A DNA stretch of 64,000 bases from JANQOH01 sp965201155 (GCA_965201155.1 OZ241752.1:2046001-2110000), one strand, 5' to 3'. Positions 17,536 through 27,331 are shown, numbered from the stretch's first letter. Translations and numbers: made by a program. The notes: a model not told the origin generated them from the letters alone.

Positions 17536-19713
17536 GTGAACGTACAGGCGCACGAAGAACTCAAGGCCAAGATCTGGGAAATCGCAAACCGGCTCAGGGG
17601 GCCGTACCGGCCTCCCCAGTATCGCCTCGTGATGCTTCCCATGGTCGTTCTGCGCCGGCTTGACTGTGTCCTGGAGCCGACCAAGGATGCGGTTCTCAAG
17701 CAGCGCGATGAGCTTGAGGCGCAGGGTATGCCCGAAGCGGCGATGGAACACCTGCTCGGCAAGGCTGCCGACCCTAAGCGAAAGCATCCGCTCTACAACA
17801 CGAGCCCCTACACCTTCGCCCGGCTGCTCGGCGATGCCGAGAACATCGCGCCGAATCTCGTAGCCTACATCAACGGCTTTTCCCCGACCGCGCGGCGCAT
17901 CTTCGAGCGTTTCCAGTTCGCCGACCAGATCGAGAAGCTCGACAGCAACAACCGCCTCTTCACGATCGTCAAGGCGATGGCCGATGTCGACCTCCACCCC
18001 GACTGGATCGACAACCTCCAGATGGGCTATCTGTTCGAGCATCTGGTGATGCGCTTCAACGAACAAGCCAACGAGGAAGCTGGCGACCATTTCACGCCGC
18101 GCGAGGTCATCCGCCTCATGGCGAACCTCATCTACACCGGCGAACAGGATGTCTACAGGCCTGGCATCTACCGCAGGATCTACGATCCGGCATGCGGGAC
18201 GGGCGGCATGCTTTCCGAGTCCGCGAAGCTGATCCTCTCGCAGAACGTACGGGCGGAGCTCGCGCTCTTCGGCCAGGAATACAACGACGAATCCTGGGCA
18301 ATCTGCTGCTCCGACATGCTCATCAAGGACGAGGACACGGCCAATATCGTGCTCGGAGACACCCTTGGCGACGGCAAGACCCGGGATGGCTTCGAGGGCG
18401 AGCGCTTTCACTATCTCATGGCCAACCCGCCGTTCGGCGTCGAATGGAAGGACCAGAAGGAAATCGTCGAGCGCGAGCACAGGACCGTGGGCTTTTCGGG
18501 CCGGTTCGGCGCGGGCACCCCGGCCATCAATGACGGCTCGCTCCTGTTCCTGCAGCACATGATTTCCAAGATGCATCCTTGGGCGGAAGGGGATGAGAAC
18601 CAGCCCGGCTCGAAAATCGCCATCGTCTTCAACGGATCGCCGCTCTTCTCCGGCGACGCCGGGTCCGGACCGTCCAACATTCGCCGCTGGATCGTCGAGA
18701 ATGACTGGCTCGACGCCATCGTGGCGCTGCCCGACCAGCTCTTCTACAACACCGGCATCTTCACCTATGTCTGGCTGGTGACGAACCGCAAGCCGCCGGA
18801 ACGGCGCGGCAAGGTACAGCTCATCGACGGCACCCGCTTCTTCCGAAAGATGAAGAAGAGCCTCAACAACAAGCGCAACGAGATCGCCGAGGACCAGATC
18901 CGCCACCTGACACGCGTCTATGGTAACTATGAGGACGGCGAGACGACCGAGGTCCTGATCGACGGCGAGACCGAGACCCGCATCGTCTCCCGCATCTTCG
19001 AGAACCGGGAGTTCGGCTTCCTCAAGGTGACAGTCGAACGACCCTTGCGCATGAACTTCGAGGCGACGCCCGAGCGCATCGCGAGGCTCGACCAACAGAG
19101 GGTCTTCGCCAATCTGGCGACGTCAAAGAAGCGGAAGGACGCGGTAGAGGCCAAGCGCGAGGTCGAAGAGGGGCGGGAGCAGCAGGACGCCATCCGCGCC
19201 CTGCTGGCGACGCTCGAAGGCCATGGGCGCTACATGGACCGCGAGGCATTCGAAGCCGATTTGATGGGGGCTGCGAAATGCTTCGGCCTCAAGATTCGAT
19301 CCCCAGTCAGGAAGGCAATCTTCGCGGCCCTTGGCGAGCGCGACCCGGACGCCGAGATCTGCAAGGACAGCAAGGGCCGGCCGGAACCCGACACCGAGCT
19401 TCGGGACACCGAGAATATCCCTCTGCCGCCCGGGACGGCGCTGCCCCTGCGAATGGATTTTGGGCCGGACAAGCCCAACGACCGGCTGGTCGAGGCCTTC
19501 CGGGAAGACATCGACGCCTATATGGCGCGAGAGGTGCTGCCCCATGTATCCGACGCCTGGGTGGACTACGGCAAGACCAGGGTCGGCTACGAAATCCCCA
19601 TCAACCGGCATTTCTATGTCTACAAACCGCCGCGCCCGCTCGATGAGATCGAAGCGGATATCGCCAGGCTCGAAGGGGAGATCGCCCAGCTTCTGAGGGG
19701 GTTGGTGAGATGA
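17536..19713 (+). CDS. hsdM: Type I restriction-modification methylase subunit
   Basis: The 725-residue product has an N-terminal helical domain (VNVQAHEELKAKIWEIANRL), FTPREVIRLM, the SAM-binding motif I DPACGTGG (D217) and the catalytic NPPFG (N297) of N6-adenine methylases. The C-terminal third is helical and unusually long for HsdM (typical 480-550). This is seen in the subfamily with ALLATLEGHGRYMDREAFEA regions. The start was taken as the GTG at 17536; an in-frame ATG at 17500 is possible. The stop overlaps the hsdS start (ATGA), as is usual in hsdMS operons. Confidence 0.93.
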   Translation: MNVQAHEELKAKIWEIANRLRGPYRPPQYRLVMLPMVVLRRLDCVLEPTKDAVLKQRDELEAQGMPEAAMEHLLGKAADPKRKHPLYNTSPYTFARLLGDAENIAPNLVAYINGFSPTARRIFERFQFADQIEKLDSNNRLFTIVKAMADVDLHPDWIDNLQMGYLFEHLVMRFNEQANEEAGDHFTPREVIRLMANLIYTGEQDVYRPGIYRRIYDPACGTGGMLSESAKLILSQNVRAELALFGQEYNDESWAICCSDMLIKDEDTANIVLGDTLGDGKTRDGFEGERFHYLMANPPFGVEWKDQKEIVEREHRTVGFSGRFGAGTPAINDGSLLFLQHMISKMHPWAEGDENQPGSKIAIVFNGSPLFSGDAGSGPSNIRRWIVENDWLDAIVALPDQLFYNTGIFTYVWLVTNRKPPERRGKVQLIDGTRFFRKMKKSLNNKRNEIAEDQIRHLTRVYGNYEDGETTEVLIDGETETRIVSRIFENREFGFLKVTVERPLRMNFEATPERIARLDQQRVFANLATSKKRKDAVEAKREVEEGREQQDAIRALLATLEGHGRYMDREAFEADLMGAAKCFGLKIRSPVRKAIFAALGERDPDAEICKDSKGRPEPDTELRDTENIPLPPGTALPLRMDFGPDKPNDRLVEAFREDIDAYMAREVLPHVSDAWVDYGKTRVGYEIPINRHFYVYKPPRPLDEIEADIARLEGEIAQLLRGLVR

Positions 19714-20990
19714 GCCTCAACTCAGGATCTCTCCGCCGTTTTTGTCTCATCAAGAACGGTTCGACGCCAGCCAGCGGCGAACCTGATTACTGGGACGGCA
19801 ACGTGTCTTGGGTAACACCCGAAGATCTTGGCAGGCTCACAGGCGATTGTATCTCTCAAACCAAACGGCAGATCACCGAGAGAGCAGTGGCGGAAAACAA
19901 CCTTGCAGTACTGCCGATCGGATCGGTGATCATATCAACGCGAGCGCCAATCGGGCATATGGCCATCAATAAAGTCCCGATGGCGTTCAATCAGGGTTGC
20001 CGAGGGATTATTCTCGGAGACCGAATGTATGGTCCGTTTCTCTATTACATACTGAAATCTAGGACGCCAGCACTCAATGCAACGGCGAATGGAACCACGT
20101 TCGTCGAGCTCTCACGGGATGAGCTTGCCACGATACCGGTTGAGTGTCCCCCGCTTGCCACGCAGCGGCGGATTGCGCGGTTTCTGGATGAGAAGACGGC
20201 GCGGATCGACGCGCTGATCGAGACAAAACGGGAGCTTCTGGACCGTCTGGCTGAGAAGCGTCAGGCCCTTATCACCCGCGCCGTCACCAAGGGCCTCAAT
20301 CCTAACTCCGCGATGACTCCCTTGGATCGAGACGGATATCGCCAAGCTCGAAGGCGAGATCGGTGGGCTGCTGAGGGAGTTGGTGGCATGACACCCACCT
20401 CAGGAGCTCTTCGATATTTCTGCCGGATCAAGAACGGTACAACGCCAGCCAGCGGCGAGGCCGATTTCTGGGACGGAGGCGTGCTTTGGGCGACGCCCGA
20501 GGACCTCGGGAAACTTATCGGAGATCGGATTTCATGCACAAGGCGCCAGGTGACGGAAAAGGCAATAGCTGAGAGCAACCTCTCCGTGCTGCCACTTGGA
20601 TCGATAATAATTTCAACGAGAGCACCAATTGGCCATATGGCCATCAATGAAGAGCCGATGGCATTTAATCAGGGGTGTCGAGGGATCATCCCCGGAGACC
20701 AGCTGCACGGTCCATTTCTCTACTATCTTTTGAAATCGCGAGCTCCAGAACTCAATGCGATGGCGAATGGAACTACGTTCGTCGAACTTTCGCGCGATGA
20801 ACTTGCTGCCATTTCCATTGAATTCCCTCCGCCCGATACGCAGCGTCGGATTGCGCGGTTTCTGGATGAGAAGACGGCGCGGATCGACATCCTAACGGAG
20901 AAGATACAGGGCAGCGTTGAATGCTTGAATGAATACCGTTCGGCGCTCATCACTGCGGCTGTCACCGGACAGCTTGAGGAACTGCGTTGA
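19655..20990 (+). repeat. 678-bp tandem duplication spanning hsdM tail and hsdS
   Basis: Bases from CGGATATCGCC at 19655 (end of hsdM) through hsdS are repeated from 20333 at a constant offset of 678 bp, with many synonymous differences. A stretch around 20168-20215 recurs almost unchanged around 20848-20890. The unit includes the ATGA start junction and about 55 bases of hsdM. Confidence 0.9.
19710..20990 (+). CDS. hsdS: HsdS specificity subunit with two near-identical halves
   Basis: The 426-residue protein consists of two target-recognition halves, residues about 1-200 and 227-426. They align almost end to end (for example SGEPDYWDG/SGEADFWDG, APIGHMAIN in both, FLDEKTARID in both). Each half ends in a conserved helix. 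The 26-residue linker is a copy of the 3' end of hsdM read in another frame, and the internal ATG at 20388 copies the gene's own start. The repeat unit is exactly 678 bp. HsdS normally has two different domains reading two half-sites; identical halves predict a symmetric bipartite target. Confidence 0.92.
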   Translation: MSLNSGSLRRFCLIKNGSTPASGEPDYWDGNVSWVTPEDLGRLTGDCISQTKRQITERAVAENNLAVLPIGSVIISTRAPIGHMAINKVPMAFNQGCRGIILGDRMYGPFLYYILKSRTPALNATANGTTFVELSRDELATIPVECPPLATQRRIARFLDEKTARIDALIETKRELLDRLAEKRQALITRAVTKGLNPNSAMTPLDRDGYRQARRRDRWAAEGVGGMTPTSGALRYFCRIKNGTTPASGEADFWDGGVLWATPEDLGKLIGDRISCTRRQVTEKAIAESNLSVLPLGSIIISTRAPIGHMAINEEPMAFNQGCRGIIPGDQLHGPFLYYLLKSRAPELNAMANGTTFVELSRDELAAISIEFPPPDTQRRIARFLDEKTARIDILTEKIQGSVECLNEYRSALITAAVTGQLEELR

Positions 20991-21061
20991 CCCCTGGTGC
21001 CCTCGCATGGTCTGGCTTGCCGAACGGCCCCAGAGACGGCATTTGACGGGAGGCGTAATCC

Positions 21062-24000
21062 GTGTCCAGCCATACCGAGCACGCTTTTGAATCTGCGATC
21101 GAAGCCGGCCTCACCGATTTCGGTGGCTACGAGAAGCGGGGCTCAGGCGCCTTTGACGAAGCGCTTGCCCTCTTCCCCGACGATGTGTCCGGTTTTCTGA
21201 AGGAGAGCCAACCGGCCAAATGGAACGCTCTGGAATCGCTTCTCGGGCCGAAGACCGTTACGACCGTGCTGTACGGCCTGTCGAAGGAACTGGAACTCAA
21301 GGGCACGCTGCACGTCCTGCGGCATGGGTTCAAATGCCACGGCAAGACCTTCCGCATGGCCTGGTTCCGACCGAACACGTCGATGAACCCCGAGGCGGCG
21401 CAGAGTTACGCCAAGAACCGGCTGACGATCGCGCGCCAGGTCGCCTTCACCTCGGTCATGAAGAAGGCGGATGGCAAGAACCGCCGATGCATCATCGATG
21501 TGACCCTTGCCGTCAACGGTGTTCCTGTCGTCACCGCCGAACTCAAGAACCCGCTGACCGGCCAGCGTGCCGCCGATGCGGTACGCCAGTACGAGGAGAC
21601 GCGGGACGGGCGCGACTTGCTCTTCGCCTTCAAGAAGCGAGCCCTGGTCCACTTCGCGGTGGATCCAGACGAGGTGTGGATGACAACCCGGTTGAAGGAC
21701 AAGGAAACGCACTTCCTGCCCTTCAACCGGGGCAACAACCACGGAGCGGGCAACCCCTCGGTCGCGGGCAATTGGAAGACCCATTATCTGTGGGACGAGG
21801 TACTGCAGGCCGACAGCCTGCTAGAAATCCTGCAACGTTTCATGCATCTCGAAGTAAAGGAGCAGCAGGTCAAGATCGACAAGGGCCTGCGCACCCTGCG
21901 GAAAGAGACGATGATCTTTCCGCGCTACCACCAGCTCGATGCGGTTCGGAAGCTGGTTGCGCACGCCAAGGACACCGGCGCGGGCCGGAACTATCTGATC
22001 CAGCATTCGGCCGGGTCCGGCAAATCGAACTCCATCGCGTGGCTCTCACACCGGCTGGCCAGCCTGCATGACAAGCATGACGAGAAGGTGTTTCACTCCG
22101 TCATCGTGGTGACCGACCGCCGCGTGCTCGACCAGCAATTGCAGGCGACAATCTACCAGTTCGAACACAAGACCGGCGTGGTCGAGAAGATCGACGAGGA
22201 TACCCGGCAGCTTGCCCGCGCCCTGTCCCAAGGTACGCCCATCGTCATTACGACGATCCAGAAGTTCCCCTTCATTTCGCGGGCTCTCTCGACCCTCGAG
22301 AAGAAGGGGACCGGTGTAGAGATCGAGACAGCAGGCAAGCGCTTTGCCGTCATCGTCGATGAGGCGCACTCGTCCCAGAGTGGTGAGACTGCGACCGCTC
22401 TGAAGGGCATGCTCAACAAGGAAGGGATCGAAGCGGCCGTTGCCGCCCAGCTATCGGACGAAGAGGACCACGATCTTTCCGATGAGACGAAGGAGACGGT
22501 GCTGCGCGATGCGCTAAAGCGGGCTCGGCAACCGAACTTGAGCTTCTTTGCCTTCACGGCCACGCCGAAGTTCAAGACGAAGGCGCTCTTCGACGAGGCC
22601 GGACCTTCTGGCGTGTCCCCCTTCCACGAGTACTCCATGCGCCAAGCCATCGAGGAAGGCTTCATCATGGACGTGCTTCAGAACTACACGACCTACAAGC
22701 GCTTCTTCAGGCTGATCAAATGGGTCAAGGACGATCCCGATGTGCCGCGGAGGAGGGCCGGGAAGGTCCTTGCGCGCTACCTGGAGCTTCACCCCGTCAA
22801 TATCGAGCAGGTCGTTGCGGTCATCGTCGAGCATTTCCGACTCCATGTGATGCACGAACTCGGCGGGCGCGCCAAGGCCATGGTTGTCACCGGCTCCCGC
22901 CTTGCTGCCGTGAAATACAAGCTGGCCTTCGACCGCTACATCAAGGAGCAGGGTTATGCCGGGATCCGTTCGCTTGTGGCCTTCTCGGGCACGGTCGAGG
23001 ATCCGGACGACCCGGGATCGTCCTGGACCGAAGTGGCGATGAATGACGGTCTTTCCGAAAGCGAACTCCCGGAGACTTTCGGGAACGACGATTACCGGGT
23101 TCTCCTGGTCGCGGAGAAGTACCAGACCGGCTTCGATCAGCCCCTGTTGCAGACGATGTATGTGGTGAAGCGCCTCGCCGGCGTTCAGGCGGTTCAAACC
23201 CTATCGCGGCTCAACCGCATCGCGCCCGGCAAGTCGCGCACCTTCGTCCTCGATTTCGCCAACGATGAAGAAGACATCTACGAGGCGTTCAAACCCTACT
23301 ATGAGGCGACACCTGTCGGCGAGAACGCAGATCCGCATCGCCTGTCCGAGCTGCAGCACCGCCTCCTTGAATGGGCGATCTTCACGCCCGCTGATGTCTC
23401 CGCGTTTGCCGAAGTCTGGTATCGCGCCAGACGTGACCATTCGGCAACCGATCACCGCGTGATGAATGCAGTCCTTGATGTCGTCGTTCAGCGCTTCCAG
23501 GATCGCGACGAGGAAGAGCGCGAAGCGTTCCGCGGCCAGTTGACGGCCTATCGAAACCTCTACGCCTTCCTGTCGCAGATCATTCCGTATCAGGACACCG
23601 ACCTTGAGCGCCTCTACGCTTTCGCGAGAAATCTTCTGGCGAAGCTCCCGCCGCCCGGCGATGGCCAAGCCTTCGTTCTGGACGATGAGGTCGCGCTGCG
23701 GTTCTTCCGGCTTCAGCAAGTGTCCGAGGGCACCATCGACCTGTCGAAGGGTGAGGCCGATCCGCTGAAGGGGCCGACCGATGTCGGCACGGCCCGTGCC
23801 AAGGACGAAGAGGTGGCGCTTTCGAGCCTGATCGACCGCTTGAACGAGCGTTTCGGTACCGACTTCACCGAAGCGGATCAATTATTCTTCGACCAGATAC
23901 GGGCTTCGGCGGAGAACGACGAGCACATCGCGGAGGCCGCTCGCGCCAACAATTTTCCCGACTTCGCGGCCTATCTGGATCGTATGCTGAACGAACTGTT

Positions 24001-24133
24001 CATCGCGCGCATGGAAGGCAACGAAGGGATCTTTTCCAGGGTGATGACGGACACCGAGTTTCGTTCGGCCGCGCACGAACACCTGGCGCATGAGATCTTC
24101 CGCCGGATCCGCGAAATACAAACGGTCGAGTGA
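21062..24133 (+). CDS. hsdR: Type I restriction endonuclease subunit
   Basis: The 1,023-residue protein starts with GTG. It carries an N-terminal PD-(D/E)xK nuclease with IIDVTL (D146) and TAELKNP (E160, K162). The SF2 translocase follows, with Walker A AGSGKS at 317-322 and DEAH at 433-436. Further motifs (FTATPKFKT, QTGFDQPLLQTMYV, QTLSRLNRI) and a helical C-terminus complete it. With HsdM and HsdS it would cut DNA lacking the host methylation. The length is normal and all the key motifs are present, so the system looks functional. Confidence 0.94.
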   Translation: MSSHTEHAFESAIEAGLTDFGGYEKRGSGAFDEALALFPDDVSGFLKESQPAKWNALESLLGPKTVTTVLYGLSKELELKGTLHVLRHGFKCHGKTFRMAWFRPNTSMNPEAAQSYAKNRLTIARQVAFTSVMKKADGKNRRCIIDVTLAVNGVPVVTAELKNPLTGQRAADAVRQYEETRDGRDLLFAFKKRALVHFAVDPDEVWMTTRLKDKETHFLPFNRGNNHGAGNPSVAGNWKTHYLWDEVLQADSLLEILQRFMHLEVKEQQVKIDKGLRTLRKETMIFPRYHQLDAVRKLVAHAKDTGAGRNYLIQHSAGSGKSNSIAWLSHRLASLHDKHDEKVFHSVIVVTDRRVLDQQLQATIYQFEHKTGVVEKIDEDTRQLARALSQGTPIVITTIQKFPFISRALSTLEKKGTGVEIETAGKRFAVIVDEAHSSQSGETATALKGMLNKEGIEAAVAAQLSDEEDHDLSDETKETVLRDALKRARQPNLSFFAFTATPKFKTKALFDEAGPSGVSPFHEYSMRQAIEEGFIMDVLQNYTTYKRFFRLIKWVKDDPDVPRRRAGKVLARYLELHPVNIEQVVAVIVEHFRLHVMHELGGRAKAMVVTGSRLAAVKYKLAFDRYIKEQGYAGIRSLVAFSGTVEDPDDPGSSWTEVAMNDGLSESELPETFGNDDYRVLLVAEKYQTGFDQPLLQTMYVVKRLAGVQAVQTLSRLNRIAPGKSRTFVLDFANDEEDIYEAFKPYYEATPVGENADPHRLSELQHRLLEWAIFTPADVSAFAEVWYRARRDHSATDHRVMNAVLDVVVQRFQDRDEEEREAFRGQLTAYRNLYAFLSQIIPYQDTDLERLYAFARNLLAKLPPPGDGQAFVLDDEVALRFFRLQQVSEGTIDLSKGEADPLKGPTDVGTARAKDEEVALSSLIDRLNERFGTDFTEADQLFFDQIRASAENDEHIAEAARANNFPDFAAYLDRMLNELFIARMEGNEGIFSRVMTDTEFRSAAHEHLAHEIFRRIREIQTVE

Positions 24134-24281
24134 TTGGGGATGTTGTCAACAACAGCGAGATTATGTACCGGCGCGGCTGCGCAAGAATGTACCACCGTCT
24201 TCGGTGGCAGCTTGTCGGCATAGTCCATGGGAAGCGGCCGGGTCGCGATCGCTATCCGGACCCGGTTCGACGGGAAGATCA

Positions 24282-25454
24282 TTACAGGATATCGGCTGCG
24301 ATGCTGTGGGCGACCCGGGCTGCCGCTTCGTGCATGGAGTCCCGCGCCAGATGCGCGTATTTCGCCGTGGTCTCGACATGAGCATGGCCGAGCAGCTTGC
24401 CAATCGCGGGCAGGCTCTCGCCGAGCGCCAGTGCGCGCGAGGCGAAGGAATGCCGGAGGTCGTGAATCCGGACGTCCCCGAGGTTCGCCCGCTCGCGCAC
24501 GAGACACCACTGACGGTCGATAAAACACAGCCGCTCGCCCTTCTTCCGGCCCTGGATCACCCAGGGGTTGCCCTCGGCGCGCGGAATGCCGGCGAGCACC
24601 CGCACGGCTTCCGGCGACAGCGATACCGTCCGCGCGCCCGTCTTGGTGTCCGCGAGATGGAGCTCCATGGCGTCCAGGTCAACGTCCTGCCAGCGTAATG
24701 TAACGATCTCGTTCTTGCGGCACCCGGTCAGCATCAGCAGCCGGATCGCCGCCCCGGCATGCACCGAGATTGCACCGTCCGCCTCCGCTTCGTCGAGGGC
24801 ACGCCCGAGCCGGCGCAACTCAGCCGCCGTCAGGAACCGCTCGCGCGGCTGCTGCCGGTATTTCGTCGTGCCCCGGCAGGCGTTGCTCCCCTCTGGCGTC
24901 AGCCCCCAGGACTCCGCCATGTTGAACATGCGTGACAGCAGGTCCAGCGTCCGGTTGGCCTGCACCGGCGTCTCTCGCATCGCGTAGTGCAGGTCGCGCA
25001 CGTCCTCGCGCCGGACAAGACTGAGCGGCCGCTTCCCCAGCGCCGGCACGATGTGCTTCTTCGCCATTCGGCGGTATGCCCTCACGGTGTTCGTCTTGCA
25101 GTGCTCTTCCGCGTACTCCTCGAGATACCGCGCGGCGAGTTCGGCGACAGTCGGTTCGTCCGGGCGCTTTGCCGCCGGCGGCTCCGGCACCGGGTCCTCG
25201 CCCGCCTTGATCCGCGCGATGATCAGCGCCGCGCGCCGCCGCGCTTCCTCGGGCGTGATGACACCATGCCGGCCGACCGTCAGCCGCTTCGCCGTGCCCC
25301 GGGCGCGGGTCTGCACGATGTAGTGCTTGGATCCCGAGGGATATACCCGGACGCCGAAGCCCGGCTGCTCGGAGTCCCAGAACACAGTGTCCTTGTCGAC
25401 CTTCAGCGCATCCACCGTGCGCCGCGAGATCGACTGCCTCCCGAGCTTCGCCAT
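24282..25454 (-). CDS. Tyrosine integrase (P4-type, DUF4102), downstream copy
   Basis: The 390-residue protein has the N-terminal arm-binding DUF4102 domain (LGRQSISRRTVDALKV, FWDSEQPGFGVRVYPSG), a core-binding SAM-like domain and the catalytic domain. The catalytic domain has TGCRKNEI (Arg), HDLRHSFAS (His-x-x-Arg), GHAHVETTAKYAHL (His and nucleophile Tyr). It follows the second integrase by 18 bases in the same direction and shares about half its residues by eye. Paired integrases of this kind are found at ends of genomic islands, which they excise and insert. No att repeats or tRNA were recognised. Confidence 0.92.
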   Translation of the reverse strand: MAKLGRQSISRRTVDALKVDKDTVFWDSEQPGFGVRVYPSGSKHYIVQTRARGTAKRLTVGRHGVITPEEARRRAALIIARIKAGEDPVPEPPAAKRPDEPTVAELAARYLEEYAEEHCKTNTVRAYRRMAKKHIVPALGKRPLSLVRREDVRDLHYAMRETPVQANRTLDLLSRMFNMAESWGLTPEGSNACRGTTKYRQQPRERFLTAAELRRLGRALDEAEADGAISVHAGAAIRLLMLTGCRKNEIVTLRWQDVDLDAMELHLADTKTGARTVSLSPEAVRVLAGIPRAEGNPWVIQGRKKGERLCFIDRQWCLVRERANLGDVRIHDLRHSFASRALALGESLPAIGKLLGHAHVETTAKYAHLARDSMHEAAARVAHSIAADIL

Positions 25455-25472
25455 CGCGCTCTCCCGCCCGCC

Positions 25473-26654
25473 TCAGGCGGCGTCAGCGTTGGGCGCGAAT
25501 ATGTCGGCGCCGATGCTACCGCCTACCTTCGCCGCTGACGCCTTCTCGGTGTCGCGCGCGAGATGCGCATAGCGCGCCGTGGTCGAGACCTGCCCGTGGC
25601 CCATCAACTTGCCGATCATGCTCAGGCTCTCGCCGAGGGCGAGCGCCCTGCTCGCCCAGGAATGTCTGAGGTCGTGGATGCGCACGTCTTCCAGTCCGGC
25701 CTTCGCGCGAAGGCGCTGCCAGACCGCCTCCACGTTGATCAGATGGCCGTCCCGCTTCCGGCCCGCGATCACCCAGGGGTTGTCCCCGTCGCGGGGAATA
25801 CGGTCGAGCACCGCCTCGACCGCGCGCGTCAGCGGCACGGTGCGCGTACCCGTCTTCGCGTCGCTCAGCCGCAACTCGCGCGCCGCGAGATCGACGTCGT
25901 CCCATCGCAGCCCCATGATCTCGTTCTTGCGGCATCCGGTCAGCATCAGCAGGCGAAGCGCCGCGACCGCCGACGGCCTTGCCGAGCCGTTCGCTTCCGC
26001 TTCCTTCAGCACCCGGCCCAGTTCCCGGTACTCGTCCGGCGTGAGAAACCGCTCCCGCCTGACGTCCTTGTACCGGCGCACCGCCCGGCAGGGGTTCCGG
26101 CCCGGCGGCACCAGCTCCAGCGCCTCCGCCATGTTGAACATCCGGGACAGGATCCTCACCGACAGGTTCGCCGCCTGCGGCGTTCCGCGCAGCCCGTAGT
26201 GGAACTTCGCGACCCGCGACCGGTCGACCTCGCCGATCGGCAGATCGCCGAGGGCGGGCAGGATGTGCCCCTCGATCATGTAGCGGTAGCTCGCCTGCGT
26301 CTTCTCCCTGCAGTTCACCTTCACATGGCCCTGCATATAGCGCTCCGCCAGACCCGCTACTGTGAGCTCCGGCGCTGCCGGCTTCGGAAACGGCTCCAAC
26401 CCCCGCTTGATGCGGTCGATGATCTCGGCCGCCTGTTTGCGGGCCTCGTCGGGCGTCAACTTTCCGTATCGACCGAGGGTGGCGCGCTTCGGCCCGCGCG
26501 GGCCGCGCGTCTGCACCACAAAGACCTTGCGGCCGCTGGCGTATACCCTGACGCCGAACCCGGCCAGGTCACGATCCCAGAACACGGCATCCTTGCCGGT
26601 GACAGCGAGTGCGTCGATGGTTCGTTTGGTGAGCTTCGGGGCGGCATCCGGCAT
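25473..26654 (-). CDS. Tyrosine integrase (P4-type, DUF4102), upstream copy
   Basis: The 393-residue product begins MPDAAPKLTKRTIDALAVTG. It has the DUF4102 arm domain, a core-binding domain and catalytic motifs TGCRKNEI, HDLRHSWAS and GHGQVSTTARYAHL. A longer in-frame reading to 26849 crosses AT-rich DNA without protein-like character, so MPDAAP was chosen. Both catalytic sets are intact in the two integrases, so they may act together or recombine different sites. The gene lies about 220 bases from the break point in the second relaxase, which points to integration there. Confidence 0.92.
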   Translation of the reverse strand: MPDAAPKLTKRTIDALAVTGKDAVFWDRDLAGFGVRVYASGRKVFVVQTRGPRGPKRATLGRYGKLTPDEARKQAAEIIDRIKRGLEPFPKPAAPELTVAGLAERYMQGHVKVNCREKTQASYRYMIEGHILPALGDLPIGEVDRSRVAKFHYGLRGTPQAANLSVRILSRMFNMAEALELVPPGRNPCRAVRRYKDVRRERFLTPDEYRELGRVLKEAEANGSARPSAVAALRLLMLTGCRKNEIMGLRWDDVDLAARELRLSDAKTGTRTVPLTRAVEAVLDRIPRDGDNPWVIAGRKRDGHLINVEAVWQRLRAKAGLEDVRIHDLRHSWASRALALGESLSMIGKLMGHGQVSTTARYAHLARDTEKASAAKVGGSIGADIFAPNADAA

Positions 26655-26871
26655 GACGGGTTTCCGGCAGCTTGATTTTCGACCGTGGGATTCGATACCA
26701 AATTCGTAATCAAATCGCAACTGACTGGAGTGGTACTGCCGCGCATAGGAACGCATTGGAGGCAGGAAGACAAGATCGGACTGGATACGCAAGTAGCTAA
26801 TATACAAAGAAATATCGCAATCGAGCGTATCCCATAGAAGATCTGGCATATTTACACGAGATATCGTGCCG
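26655..26871. other. AT-rich junction between integrase and relaxase fragment
   Basis: Base composition drops sharply here compared with both sides. The segment ends exactly where similarity of the second relaxase to the first stops, so it probably contains one attachment-site junction of the integrase-bearing island. No core repeat could be identified by eye. Confidence 0.4.
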
Positions 26872-27330
26872 GAAGGCGGCGATGACGGTCTTCTGATTTC
26901 CCGTTCGCACCATCTGCCCGGTTTCCGGGTCCTTCATGCGGGTTTCGACGGCGTTCCTTTCGGCCCAGGCGAGGGTTTGCTTCACTGCCCGGTCATGGGC
27001 CTCGACCGCCCGGGCATCGCCGCCGACGAGGGCGGCGAGCGACACGGATTTCGGGGCGCTGAAGGTCAGGTCGCGGCCCGGGCGGTGGGTTATCTGGCCG
27101 TCCTTTCCCCGGCGCCCGAGCTGGCGCTCCGATCCGTCGGGGACCTTTCCTTCGAGCAGGGCCTTGAAGGTGTCGGGATCGACCGGTCCGTCGAGGCCGA
27201 GTGCTTCGGCGCCCTTTCCGGTCCAGGCGCTGGCGGCGCGGTGCTCAGGATCGTCCTTCGCGTAGTAGCCGTCGCGCTCGTAATAGGAAGCCCCTTGCGA
27301 AGCCGAGGCGACGGCGCCGATCGAGAGCAT
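26797..27330 (-). pseudogene. MobF relaxase N-terminal fragment with intact YY motif
   Basis: It starts one base after the traD stop and reads MLSIGAVASASQGASYYERD then GYYAKDDPEH, the MobF active-site tyrosines. HRPGRDLTFSAPKSVSL and METRMKDPETGQM-like text follow. Similarity to the relaxase at 12-15 kb continues for 153 codons and stops at IAAF (26872); a 24-residue unrelated tail (HDISCKYARS...) follows to the stop. The HxH metal site, helicase and C-terminus are missing. It is the relaxase expected at the end of the tra operon, cut by the insertion of the integrase/restriction island or by a deletion. Confidence 0.85.
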
Positions 27331-27331
27331 C

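Noticed and set aside
26655..26849. N-terminal extension of the upstream integrase
   Set aside because: The added 65 residues come from AT-rich junction DNA and do not match the DUF4102 start, which begins at MPDAAPKLTKRT.
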